From: CAYZJD01 sp964478455
Lineage (GTDB): Bacteria > Acidobacteriota > Terriglobia > Bryobacterales > Bryobacteraceae
Assembly: GCA_964478455.1 (NCBI GenBank)
Contig: CAYZJD010000210.1
Span: 1-7,946, forward strand
Reading direction: 5' to 3'
DNA length: 7,946 nt
Part shown: piece after piece, positions 1 to 5,927 of the stretch
How the letters are laid out: the number at the start of each line of letters is the position of its first letter
How positions within the stretch are numbered: the stretch's first letter is position 1
Notes under the pieces: model-generated
Told to the model about the DNA's origin: nothing
The model's database searches: none
Seen by the model: only the letters and a program-made list of their open reading frames with translations
Program-made: the position numbers and the translations under genes

Positions 1-1311
1 GTAGAAGTTCGGCAGGTGGAACTTCTCGTTCGGCGCGTGGAGGTTGTCGTCGGGCAGGCCGAAGCCCATGAGCACGCTGGGGATGCCGAGGTGCTGGTCG
101 AACAGGCCCACGATCGGGATCGATCCGCCGGAGCGGATGTAGACCGTCTCCTGGCCGAAGACTTCCTTGAGCGCCTCGGCCGCCGCACGGATGAAGACGT
201 TGTCCGGGTTGACCAGCGACGGGGCCGCGCCGTGGATGCTGCGCACTTGCGCGGTGACGCCGCGCGGGCACGCCTTGGCGACCGCGGCGGTGAATTGCTC
301 GAGCGCCTCATCCGGCCATTGATCGGCGGCGAGCCTCAGGCTGATCTTGGCCACGGCGCGGGCGGGAATAACGGTCTTCGCCCCCTCGCCGGTGAAGCCG
401 CCGCGGATGCCGTGGACTTCGAGCGTCGGCCGGGCCCACAACCGCTCGAACAGAGGCACTTCCGGCTCACCCGTCAGTTCCTTGACGCCGACCTCCTTCC
501 GCTTGTACTCCTCCTCGTCGAACGGCAGCCGCGCCCAGGCCTCGCGCTCCTTTGCGCCCGGCGGGATGACGCGATCGTAAAAGCCCGGGATCTGGATGTG
601 CCCGTCGCGGTCTTTAAGCGCCGTGAGGATTTCGGCGATGGCCTGAATCGGGTTCGGGGCCGCGCCGCCGTAAACGCCGGAGTGAAGGTCGTGGTCCGCG
701 CCCTGCACTTCGAGTTCGAGATAGACGATGCCGCGCAGCCCCACGCAGAGCGTGGGCAGGCCCGGCGCGAACATTTCGGTGTCGCAGATGACGGCGGCGT
801 CCGCTTTGAGCCGCGGCGGATTCTGTTTCACGTAGTTCTCGATATGTTCCCCGCCGACCTCCTCTTCGCCTTCGACGAGGAACTTCACGTTCATGGGGAG
901 TCTCCCCGAAGTGCGCAGAAAGCCTTCGACGGCCTTCATCAGGATGTAAGTCTGTCCCTTGTCGTCCGAAGCTCCGCGGGCGAAGAGGTCGTCGCCGCGG
1001 ATGGTGGGCTCGAACGGCGGCGACTTCCATTCCTCCAGCGGGTCCGGCGGCTGCACGTCGTAGTGGCCGTACAGGAGCAGCGTCGGCTTGCCGGGCGCGT
1101 CGAGCCACTCGGCGTAAACCAGCGGGTGGCGGCCCTCGCTCTCGATCAATTCGGCGTTCCGCAGGCCGGCGGCGGCCAGCTCGTCACGCACAAACGTGGC
1201 TGCGCGGAGGATGTCGGGCTTGTGCTCGGGGAGCGTGCTGACGCTGGGAATGCGGACGAACGTCTTCAGGCCTTCGAGGAATGCTTCACGGTTCTGGTGG
1301 TAGTAGTCCAT
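1..1311 (-). CDS. M20-family metallopeptidase/dipeptidase, C-terminus cut by window edge
   Basis: Zinc-dependent exopeptidase of the M20 (ArgE/DapE/CNDP-type) family, probably a cytoplasmic dipeptidase; the substrate cannot be told from sequence. Reading the minus strand from ATG at 1311 gives 437 codons up to the window edge. Relatives run to roughly 455-460 residues, so only about 20 C-terminal residues are missing. Visible family motifs: YGHYDVQP with metal ligands H83 and D85; GASDDKG with the bridging D116; EGEEEVGG with the presumed general base E150 and metal ligand E151; ICDTEM with D177; DLHSGVYGG with H210 of the lid/dimerisation domain; and LHAPNE with metal ligand H425. The set is complete, so the enzyme should be active. 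The start at 1311 puts IPSVS at residue 21, as usual in the family, but has no good Shine-Dalgarno. An in-frame ATG at 1371 would add 20 residues and lies only 17 bases after the ispG stop. The gene probably follows ispG in one transcript. Confidence 0.93.
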   Translation of the reverse strand, partial: MDYYHQNREAFLEGLKTFVRIPSVSTLPEHKPDILRAATFVRDELAAAGLRNAELIESEGRHPLVYAEWLDAPGKPTLLLYGHYDVQPPDPLEEWKSPPFEPTIRGDDLFARGASDDKGQTYILMKAVEGFLRTSGRLPMNVKFLVEGEEEVGGEHIENYVKQNPPRLKADAAVICDTEMFAPGLPTLCVGLRGIVYLELEVQGADHDLHSGVYGGAAPNPIQAIAEILTALKDRDGHIQIPGFYDRVIPPGAKEREAWARLPFDEEEYKRKEVGVKELTGEPEVPLFERLWARPTLEVHGIRGGFTGEGAKTVIPARAVAKISLRLAADQWPDEALEQFTAAVAKACPRGVTAQVRSIHGAAPSLVNPDNVFIRAAAEALKEVFGQETVYIRSGGSIPIVGLFDQHLGIPSVLMGFGLPDDNLHAPNEKFHLPNFY

Positions 1312-1362
1312 AGGTAGATTCTGACGCACTTCCCGGAGGCCGGCCGCGAGGCTTTCGGGAGC

Positions 1363-1384
1363 GGGGAACATGCGGGCTGTCCCC
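1363..1384 (-). other. hairpin in the ispG-peptidase gap
   Basis: Read on the minus strand just after the ispG stop, GGGGACA pairs with TGTTCCCC around a 7-base loop, with one bulged T. No run of T follows on the minus strand, so it is not a convincing intrinsic terminator. It could be a processing or attenuating structure, or chance in GC-rich DNA. It contains the alternative ATG at 1371 of the peptidase gene. The rest of the 77-base gap shows nothing clear. Confidence 0.25.
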
Positions 1385-1388
1385 GGTT

Positions 1389-2603
1389 TTAAGCCCAGCG
1401 GCGGTCGATGTAATCGTCCAGGATCTCGATGAACTCGGCTACGATGCGATCGCCGCGCAACGTCGTTCTGAGCTGGCCGTCCACGTAAACCGGGGCTTTC
1501 GGCTCTTCGAATGTGCCCGGCAGCGAGATGCCGATGTGGGCGTGCTTGGACTCTCCGGGACCGTTCACGACGCAGCCCATCACGGCCACCTTCAGCTCCT
1601 CGACGCCGGGATACTTCTCCTTCCAGGCCGGCATTTGCGTTCGCAGGTAGGTCTGGATCTGGTCCGCCATCTCCTGGAAGAAGGTGCTGGTGGTTCGCCC
1701 GCAGCCGGGACAGGCGGCCACCTGGGGCGTGAAGCTCCGCAATCCGAGCGCCTGGAGGATCTGCTGGCAGACCACGACTTCCTCGCTGCGGTCGCCGTTG
1801 GGCAAAGGGGTGAGCGACGCGCGGATGGTATCGCCGATGCCTTCCTGGAGCAGAACGGCCATCGCCGCGGTGGAGGCGACGATGCCCTTGGAGCCGAGTC
1901 CCGCTTCCGTCAACCCGAGGTGGAGCGGGTAGTCGCATTCGGCCGCGAGCATGCGGTAGACGTCGATCAGGTCCTGTACGCCGCTCACCTTCGCGCTGAG
2001 GATGATGCGGTCGTGGCGAAGTCCGTATTGCTCCGCCGCCCGCGCCGATTCGATCGCGCTTGCCACCATCGCCCGCTTGGTGACGCAGGCCGCATCGACC
2101 GGCTCGGGCTGTCGCGCGTTTTCGTCCATCATCCGCGTCAGAAGCTGCTGGTCGAGCGAGCCCCAGTTCACGCCGATCCGCACCGGCTTATTGTTCTCGA
2201 TCGCCACCTCGATCATCGTGCGGAAGTTGTCGTCGTGCTTCTTGCCGATGTTCACATTGCCGGGATTGATGCGGTACTTGGCCAGCGCCGTGGCGCACTC
2301 CGGGTACTTCTTCAGCAGGATGTGACCGTTGTAATGGAAGTCGCCGACGATCGGAACGCGGACTCCGAACTTGTTGAGCGTCTCGACGATGGAGGGCACG
2401 GCGGCCGCTGCGGCCTCGGTATTCACCGTCACCCGCACCAGTTCCGAGCCGGCCCGAGCCAGCGCCATCACCTGGTTGACGGTGGAAGGCACGTCGGCGG
2501 TATCGGTGTTCGTCATCGACTGAACGACAATCGGGTGACCGCCGCCGATCTTTACGCCCGCCACATCGCACACGACCGCCGCCCGCCGTGGTGCTGCTGC
2601 CAT
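1389..2603 (-). CDS. ispG: 4-hydroxy-3-methylbut-2-en-1-yl diphosphate synthase (IspG/GcpE)
   Basis: Cytoplasmic iron-sulfur enzyme of the non-mevalonate (MEP) isoprenoid pathway. It converts 2-C-methyl-D-erythritol 2,4-cyclodiphosphate to HMBPP with electrons from flavodoxin or ferredoxin. The 404-residue protein has the N-terminal TIM-barrel domain (hallmarks QSMTNTDT at 28-35, GDFHYNGH at 87-94, RINPGN at 111-116, LGLTEAG at 229-235, SLTPLPNGDR at 263-272) and the C-terminal 4Fe-4S domain. The cluster ligands are visible: C298 and C301 in ACPGCG, C344 in MGCVVNGPGE and the glutamate ligand E351. Length and layout fit the short bacterial form without the large insertion seen in plant-type enzymes. 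The start is well supported: GGAGGGG lies two bases before the ATG, and an extended -10 lies just upstream. The M20 peptidase gene follows in the same direction; the ATC-hydrolase-like gene is divergent. Confidence 0.98.
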   Translation of the reverse strand: MAAAPRRAAVVCDVAGVKIGGGHPIVVQSMTNTDTADVPSTVNQVMALARAGSELVRVTVNTEAAAAAVPSIVETLNKFGVRVPIVGDFHYNGHILLKKYPECATALAKYRINPGNVNIGKKHDDNFRTMIEVAIENNKPVRIGVNWGSLDQQLLTRMMDENARQPEPVDAACVTKRAMVASAIESARAAEQYGLRHDRIILSAKVSGVQDLIDVYRMLAAECDYPLHLGLTEAGLGSKGIVASTAAMAVLLQEGIGDTIRASLTPLPNGDRSEEVVVCQQILQALGLRSFTPQVAACPGCGRTTSTFFQEMADQIQTYLRTQMPAWKEKYPGVEELKVAVMGCVVNGPGESKHAHIGISLPGTFEEPKAPVYVDGQLRTTLRGDRIVAEFIEILDDYIDRRWA

Positions 2604-2605
2604 AA

Positions 2606-2612
2606 CCCCTCC
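2606..2612 (-). promoter_or_regulatory. Shine-Dalgarno of ispG
   Basis: GGAGGGG on the minus strand, directly upstream of the ATG at 2603; its GGAGG core sits 4 bases from the start. It fixes the ispG start and is by far the best ribosome-binding site on this strand. Confidence 0.85.
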
Positions 2613-2626
2613 AGAATGTTCATTCT
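2613..2626. repeat. palindrome overlapping the ispG -10
   Basis: AGAATG and CATTCT are perfect inverted 6-base arms around a TT centre. The palindrome covers most of the ispG -10 hexamer and the predicted start of transcription, where a repressor site would act. No regulator is recognised from the sequence. Chance occurrence is possible. Confidence 0.35.
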
Positions 2627-2630
2627 ATCA
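2622..2630 (-). promoter_or_regulatory. extended -10 promoter of ispG
   Basis: The minus strand reads TGATAGAAT: TAGAAT matches five of six bases of TATAAT and is preceded by the TGn of an extended -10. No good -35 hexamer lies 16-18 bases upstream, as is usual for extended -10 promoters. Transcription would begin near 2615, giving a 5' leader of about a dozen bases that consists mainly of the Shine-Dalgarno. This is a pattern match only. Confidence 0.5.
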
Positions 2631-2709
2631 AGCGGCGCCGCGAGGCCCTGCGCGGGTACGCGAATCAGCCTGCGCCTCCGACTGGAGATTGCGCCGGCTC
2701 GAAGGATCC

Positions 2710-2738
2710 TTGACGAATCCTCGAACTGGGAGCAGAAT
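2710..2738 (+). promoter_or_regulatory. sigma70-type promoter of the ATC-hydrolase-like gene
   Basis: TTGACG (2710-2715, five of six bases of the -35 consensus) is followed after 17 bases by CAGAAT (2733-2738, four of six of the -10 consensus). Transcription from it would start around 2744-2746, at the ATG of the gene itself, implying a leaderless or nearly leaderless mRNA. This agrees with the lack of a well-spaced Shine-Dalgarno; the closest purine run, GGGAG at 2728-2732, is 13 bases away. Confidence 0.4.
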
Positions 2739-2745
2739 CTGCATC

Positions 2746-3372
2746 ATGAACCAATCCGTCTCTTCCACCCGCCGGCAACTTCTGCTGAACGTTCTGCCGG
2801 CCGGCGCACTCGGCTGTTTAGGCTGCACCAAGGCGGGCGCGGTATGCCTCGCACAAAGCGCCCAGACACAACCCCCAAAGCACAAGTTCACGGACAAGTC
2901 CGACATGACGTATGAGCAGATATTCGGGTTTGCCTTCCAGGATGGAACCAGGTTCATCCCGATCATGAAGATCCTGGCCGAAGAGATCGGCAAGACGAAG
3001 TTCCTCGAGATGGTGAAGCGGGCTTCCTCGAAGAGCGCCGCCGAGGGCGCGCTTCGGGAATATCGCAACGCGCCCAGGCGAGACCTGGCCGCCTGGATTG
3101 CTCCATTTAAGAGCAAGGACCCCTTCTGGGAGCACGTTCTGACCTATCGGATTGTGGAAGAAACCGAAAGGGCCGTCGAGTTGAAGATCACCGAGTGCCT
3201 TTGGGCGAAGACCTGCCGGCAGATGGACGCCGCCGATATCGGCTACGCTGCCATCTGCCATGGCGACTTCGCGTCGGCACCCGTTTTCAATCCGAAGATG
3301 AGGATGGTTCGCACGAAGACCCTGATGCAGGGCGACGACTTCTGCAACCATCGCTGGACGCTGGAAGGGTAG
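2746..3372 (+). CDS. Tat-exported L-2-amino-thiazoline-4-carboxylic acid hydrolase family protein
   Basis: A 208-residue protein with a twin-arginine signal (STRRQLLL at 7-14, then a hydrophobic stretch to about 27), so it is probably exported folded. The C-terminal half resembles the ATC-hydrolase family: ITECLWAKTC at 148-157, ADIGYAAICHGDFA at 163-176, FNPKM at 181-185 and RTKTLMQGDDFC at 189-200. The founding member opens the thiazoline ring in bacterial cysteine synthesis from ATC, but most family members are uncharacterised and this one need not share that reaction. Cysteines at 151, 157, 171 and 200 fall in the conserved region and could be catalytic or bind metal; C24, C27 and C34 lie in or just after the signal, and the lipobox fit is poor. 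The start at 2746 is chosen because it puts the RR motif near the N-terminus; a TTG at 2689 would add 19 residues and bury the signal. It is divergent from ispG and 40 bases ahead of the glycosyltransferase-like gene. Confidence 0.8.
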   Translation: MNQSVSSTRRQLLLNVLPAGALGCLGCTKAGAVCLAQSAQTQPPKHKFTDKSDMTYEQIFGFAFQDGTRFIPIMKILAEEIGKTKFLEMVKRASSKSAAEGALREYRNAPRRDLAAWIAPFKSKDPFWEHVLTYRIVEETERAVELKITECLWAKTCRQMDAADIGYAAICHGDFASAPVFNPKMRMVRTKTLMQGDDFCNHRWTLEG

Positions 3373-3412
3373 CTGAGGATTCCGCAGGTCCTTATCCGCA
3401 CTAACGTCGCTG

Positions 3413-4726
3413 ATGGGCGCGAATCTCGAACATAGCGCCGCGCGGGCGATACCCGGAGCAGCGGGCAGGATCTTCCGCTCGCCGGCGCGTGCGTTCGTTT
3501 TCATCTTCCTCCTCGCTTTCGCGGTCCGGGTCACCCTGCTTGTTTCCTGGGCCAATACCCACGAAAACTTCTATCGTCTGGGCGGCGAAATGGGCAGAGT
3601 GGCTCTGTCACTGCTCCGTACCGGGCAATTCGCCGACCCGTACATGATTCCAACCGGGCCTACCGCACACCCGACCCCTCTTTGGCCGGCTCTTCTTGCA
3701 CTTATCTACCATGCCTTCGGAATAACCGCGACCGCCGGGTATGTGCGCGCGCTCGTAGCGATAAGCAGTTACTCCGCACTGTTCGCCCTCCTGCCGTGGT
3801 TCGCACGCAGGCTGGGTCTGGGCGCGCGGACGGGCATCCTCGCCGGAGTCGCCGGCGCGCTCATCCCGCAGCCAATGTATGAAATCGTCGGCTTTGGCTT
3901 CTCGGCCCCCGCGGCTATCGCGCTCGGTTTGGTGGCCGTCGCCTTTCTGCACCGTTGTACTACGGACCGCCCGTCCGCCGCCGGTTCGTTGCTGCTCGGC
4001 ATCGGATGCGGCGCGGCGTTTCATCTTGCGCCTCCGTTGCTCTTGGTGGTGTTGGGGAGCCTGATTTTCGAGCTCTGGCGGAAACACGACCGGCGCACCT
4101 GGGTCCTCTCCGCGTGCATCGCCGCCGGCGCCACCCTGGCCTGCATTCCCTGGACGTGGCGCAACTACACCGCTCTCCACGGATTCTTCTTCATCCGCAG
4201 CAATTTCGGACTCGAACTCCGCATCGCCAATCAAGCCGGCGCCGATGCCGACATCGAGGTGACCCTTGCCCGCAAGGGGACGTTACGCCATCCCAGCGAG
4301 AACCTGGAGGAGGCACGCCTGGTGCGGAACTTGGGAGAAGCGGAGTACATGCGGCGGGCCAGGGATGAGGCGCTTGAGTGGATCAGGACTCATCGGGCCG
4401 AGTTCGCACGCCTCACGCTGATGCGGCTTGTTCACTTCTGGTGCGGCCCGTTGCGCCGGCCATGGCTCGCCGCGCTCACCACGATGGTGACGGTGCTTGC
4501 GCTCCTCGGGTTGCGCCGCATTCTGCCCGTCCTGGCCGCTCCGGGCCGGGCGGCGCTGCTCATCCCGCTCGCGACGTTTCCTCATGTCTATTACATCGTC
4601 AGCTACGTAGAGCACTACCCTGCGCCCTTGACGTGGATGCTTCTCCTGCTGGCCGGCTATGAAGTTCAGAGCTGGATCAGCCGCGGGAATCACAAGCGCC
4701 TGGATCCAGCAAGCTCAGCGCGATGA
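3413..4726 (+). CDS. multi-pass membrane protein, GT39/PMT-like glycosyltransferase
   Basis: A 437-residue integral membrane protein resembling family 39 (ArnT/PMT-type, GT-C fold) transferases, which move a sugar from a polyprenyl-phosphate donor to protein or lipid on the outer face of the inner membrane. Hydrophobic segments lie near residues 27-45, 92-103, 111-130, 140-155, 162-179, 192-219, 231-247, 352-368, 380-397 and 404-416. The first outer loop (46-90) carries the typical acidic spot GGEMGR (E59) and TGPTAHPTPLWP (81-92). IPWTWRNY (245-252) followed by SNFGLELRIAN (263-273) is a signature of this type of protein. A soluble stretch at about 274-340 precedes the last membrane segments. 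The start lacks a Shine-Dalgarno, and a stop at 3374 in the same frame rules out a much longer N-terminus. Donor and acceptor are unknown, and no sugar-lipid genes are adjacent. It may be co-transcribed with the preceding gene (40-base gap). Confidence 0.75.
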   Translation: MGANLEHSAARAIPGAAGRIFRSPARAFVFIFLLAFAVRVTLLVSWANTHENFYRLGGEMGRVALSLLRTGQFADPYMIPTGPTAHPTPLWPALLALIYHAFGITATAGYVRALVAISSYSALFALLPWFARRLGLGARTGILAGVAGALIPQPMYEIVGFGFSAPAAIALGLVAVAFLHRCTTDRPSAAGSLLLGIGCGAAFHLAPPLLLVVLGSLIFELWRKHDRRTWVLSACIAAGATLACIPWTWRNYTALHGFFFIRSNFGLELRIANQAGADADIEVTLARKGTLRHPSENLEEARLVRNLGEAEYMRRARDEALEWIRTHRAEFARLTLMRLVHFWCGPLRRPWLAALTTMVTVLALLGLRRILPVLAAPGRAALLIPLATFPHVYYIVSYVEHYPAPLTWMLLLLAGYEVQSWISRGNHKRLDPASSAR

Positions 4727-4740
4727 CGATTTCTCCTTGT

Positions 4741-4780
4741 GGCGGCGCGACCGCCGGCATTGCGGGCCTGGCGGCCCAAT
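4741..4780 (+). other. pair of GC hairpins after the glycosyltransferase-like gene
   Basis: GGCGG/CCGCC (4741-4755, 5-base loop) is followed by GGGCC/GGCCC (4764-4777, 4-base loop); the latter can be extended by ATT/AAT across a two-base bulge. No T-run follows, so these are at best Rho-type or processing structures. The rest of the 142-base gap up to 4868 shows only the weak promoter-like and ribosome-binding elements listed separately. Confidence 0.2.
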
Positions 4781-4839
4781 CCACCGAGCAGGCTCTGCAC
4801 CCTCGATGTAGAGTTCGGCCTCAGTGCCGCCCGCTGCGG

Positions 4840-4845
4840 TAGACT
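4840..4845 (+). promoter_or_regulatory. possible -10 element of the MBL-fold gene
   Basis: TAGACT matches four of six bases of the -10 consensus. Transcription would start near 4852, leaving a leader of about 17 bases that contains the ribosome-binding site. No acceptable -35 is seen at normal spacing, so support is weak. Its position parallels the short leaders proposed for neighbouring genes. Confidence 0.25.
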
Positions 4846-4858
4846 ATCGGGGATCGCC

Positions 4859-4863
4859 GGAGG
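4859..4863 (+). promoter_or_regulatory. Shine-Dalgarno deciding the GTG start at 4869
   Basis: GGAGG lies five bases before GTG 4869. The longer in-frame reading from GTG 4824 has no such site and would put 15 non-hydrophobic residues before the signal peptide. Confidence 0.75.
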
Positions 4864-4868
4864 ACGTC

Positions 4869-5843
4869 GTGAACGCGCACCGTTTCGTGATCGCGGCTCT
4901 GTTTGCCGCACTTGTCTCGCTGGCCTTGTACGTGTCGCCGGGCGAGGCGCAGCCGGAAATGCTGAAGGAGATCGTTCCCGGCGTGTGGTTCCGCGAGGGT
5001 GACATCGAGCGCTTGGGCCACTGCAACAACGTGATCATCGAGATGAAGGATTACCTCATCGTGGTGGACGCCAACTTTCCGAGCGGGGCGCGGGCGGTTC
5101 TCGCCGACACGAAGAAGGTCTCCTCCAAGCCGGTCAAGTATGTCTTTGACACCCACCATCATGGCGATCATGCGTACGGGAACCCCGTCTGGACGAAGAT
5201 GGGCGCCATCACGCTGGCGCATATCGGCGTGGCCGAGGAGATGAAGCGCCTGGAGCCGAAGCGGTGGCTCGAAGCCGCCAAGGGCCGCAAGGACGTAGCG
5301 GAACTGGGCCTGCCGACCGCAGAACCTCCCAAGCGGACTTTCTCGAAGTCTCCTTTCACTCTGGATGACGGCGCGCGCCGGGTGGACTTTCTCTTTTTCG
5401 GCTGGGCGCACACGCGCGGCGACGGCTTCGCCTGGCTCCCGAAAGAGAAGGTGCTGTGCACGGGCGATGCGGTGGTGAACGGCCCGTACAACTACACCGG
5501 CGACGCCAACATCGGCAACTGGCCGAGCGTGTTGCGGAACCTGGACAAGCTCGACGTCAGGCACGTGCTTCCCGGGCACGGCGGCGCCGGCGGCAAGGAT
5601 CTCATCGCCAGCCAAAGCCGGTTCTTCGTCGAACTGCGGCGGGCGGTCGAGCAGGCGGTCAAGGACGGCCAGAAGCTCGAGCAGGTGGTGACCATGAAGA
5701 ACAACGAGCCGGCGGCCACCAGTGTCCGCTTGCCGGACGCGGTGAAGAACTGGGTCGGCGACTCGCTGCCGACGCAGGTCCGCGACGCCTACCTAGAAGT
5801 CACGCGGAAGAAGCCGCGCGGTGACATTGATCTGGGGCAGTAA
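4869..5843 (+). CDS. exported metallo-beta-lactamase-fold hydrolase
   Basis: A 324-residue protein with an N-terminal signal peptide (hydrophobic core about residues 6-21, probable cleavage after GEA or close by), so it acts in the periplasm or outside the cell. The metallo-beta-lactamase domain spans about 35-245 and has every expected ligand: THHHGDH (H96, H98, D100, H101), H181 in GWAHTRGD, D200 in CTGDAV and H237 in LPGHGG. A dinuclear zinc (or iron) site is therefore expected. Typical substrates are esters, thioesters, lactones or beta-lactams; the specific one cannot be told. The C-terminal 245-324 is helical and charged and is not a domain I recognise. GTG 4869 is chosen for its Shine-Dalgarno and because it places the signal at the very N-terminus. 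It shares orientation with the FG-GAP protein gene 84 bases downstream, also exported, but the two are not a known functional pair. Confidence 0.9.
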   Translation: MNAHRFVIAALFAALVSLALYVSPGEAQPEMLKEIVPGVWFREGDIERLGHCNNVIIEMKDYLIVVDANFPSGARAVLADTKKVSSKPVKYVFDTHHHGDHAYGNPVWTKMGAITLAHIGVAEEMKRLEPKRWLEAAKGRKDVAELGLPTAEPPKRTFSKSPFTLDDGARRVDFLFFGWAHTRGDGFAWLPKEKVLCTGDAVVNGPYNYTGDANIGNWPSVLRNLDKLDVRHVLPGHGGAGGKDLIASQSRFFVELRRAVEQAVKDGQKLEQVVTMKNNEPAATSVRLPDAVKNWVGDSLPTQVRDAYLEVTRKKPRGDIDLGQ

Positions 5844-5905
5844 TCGAGGACGCAGTCTCCGTCGCCCGCCGCTCGCTGAGGTTAGAACACCCACGAAGCC
5901 TCGGC

Positions 5906-5911
5906 GATAAT
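5906..5911 (+). promoter_or_regulatory. possible -10 element of the FG-GAP/ASPIC gene
   Basis: GATAAT matches five of six bases of the -10 consensus, with a weak TTAGAA at 5882-5887 after an 18-base spacer. Transcription would begin near 5918, downstream of the ATG at 5910 but upstream of the ATG at 5928. The rest of the short gap 5844-5905 holds nothing recognisable. Confidence 0.35.
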
Positions 5912-5927
5912 GAAGAGGAAAGGGAGA

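Noticed and set aside
16..1317. Long plus-strand open frame (433 codons) across the M20 peptidase region
   Set aside because: It is an antisense shadow in GC-rich DNA; the minus strand carries a complete M20 motif set over the same bases.
1536..2915. Long plus-strand open frame (459 codons) over ispG and beyond
   Set aside because: The minus strand encodes an unmistakable IspG with its cluster ligands; the plus-strand translation is low-complexity His/Arg/Gly-rich and resembles no family.
2818..3555. 245-codon minus-strand open frame
   Set aside because: Antisense to the ATC-hydrolase-like gene and the start of the membrane protein, both of which have recognisable family features.
3608..4234. 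208-codon minus-strand open frame over the membrane protein gene
   Set aside because: The charged, Arg/Gly-rich translation is antisense to a clear multi-pass membrane protein.
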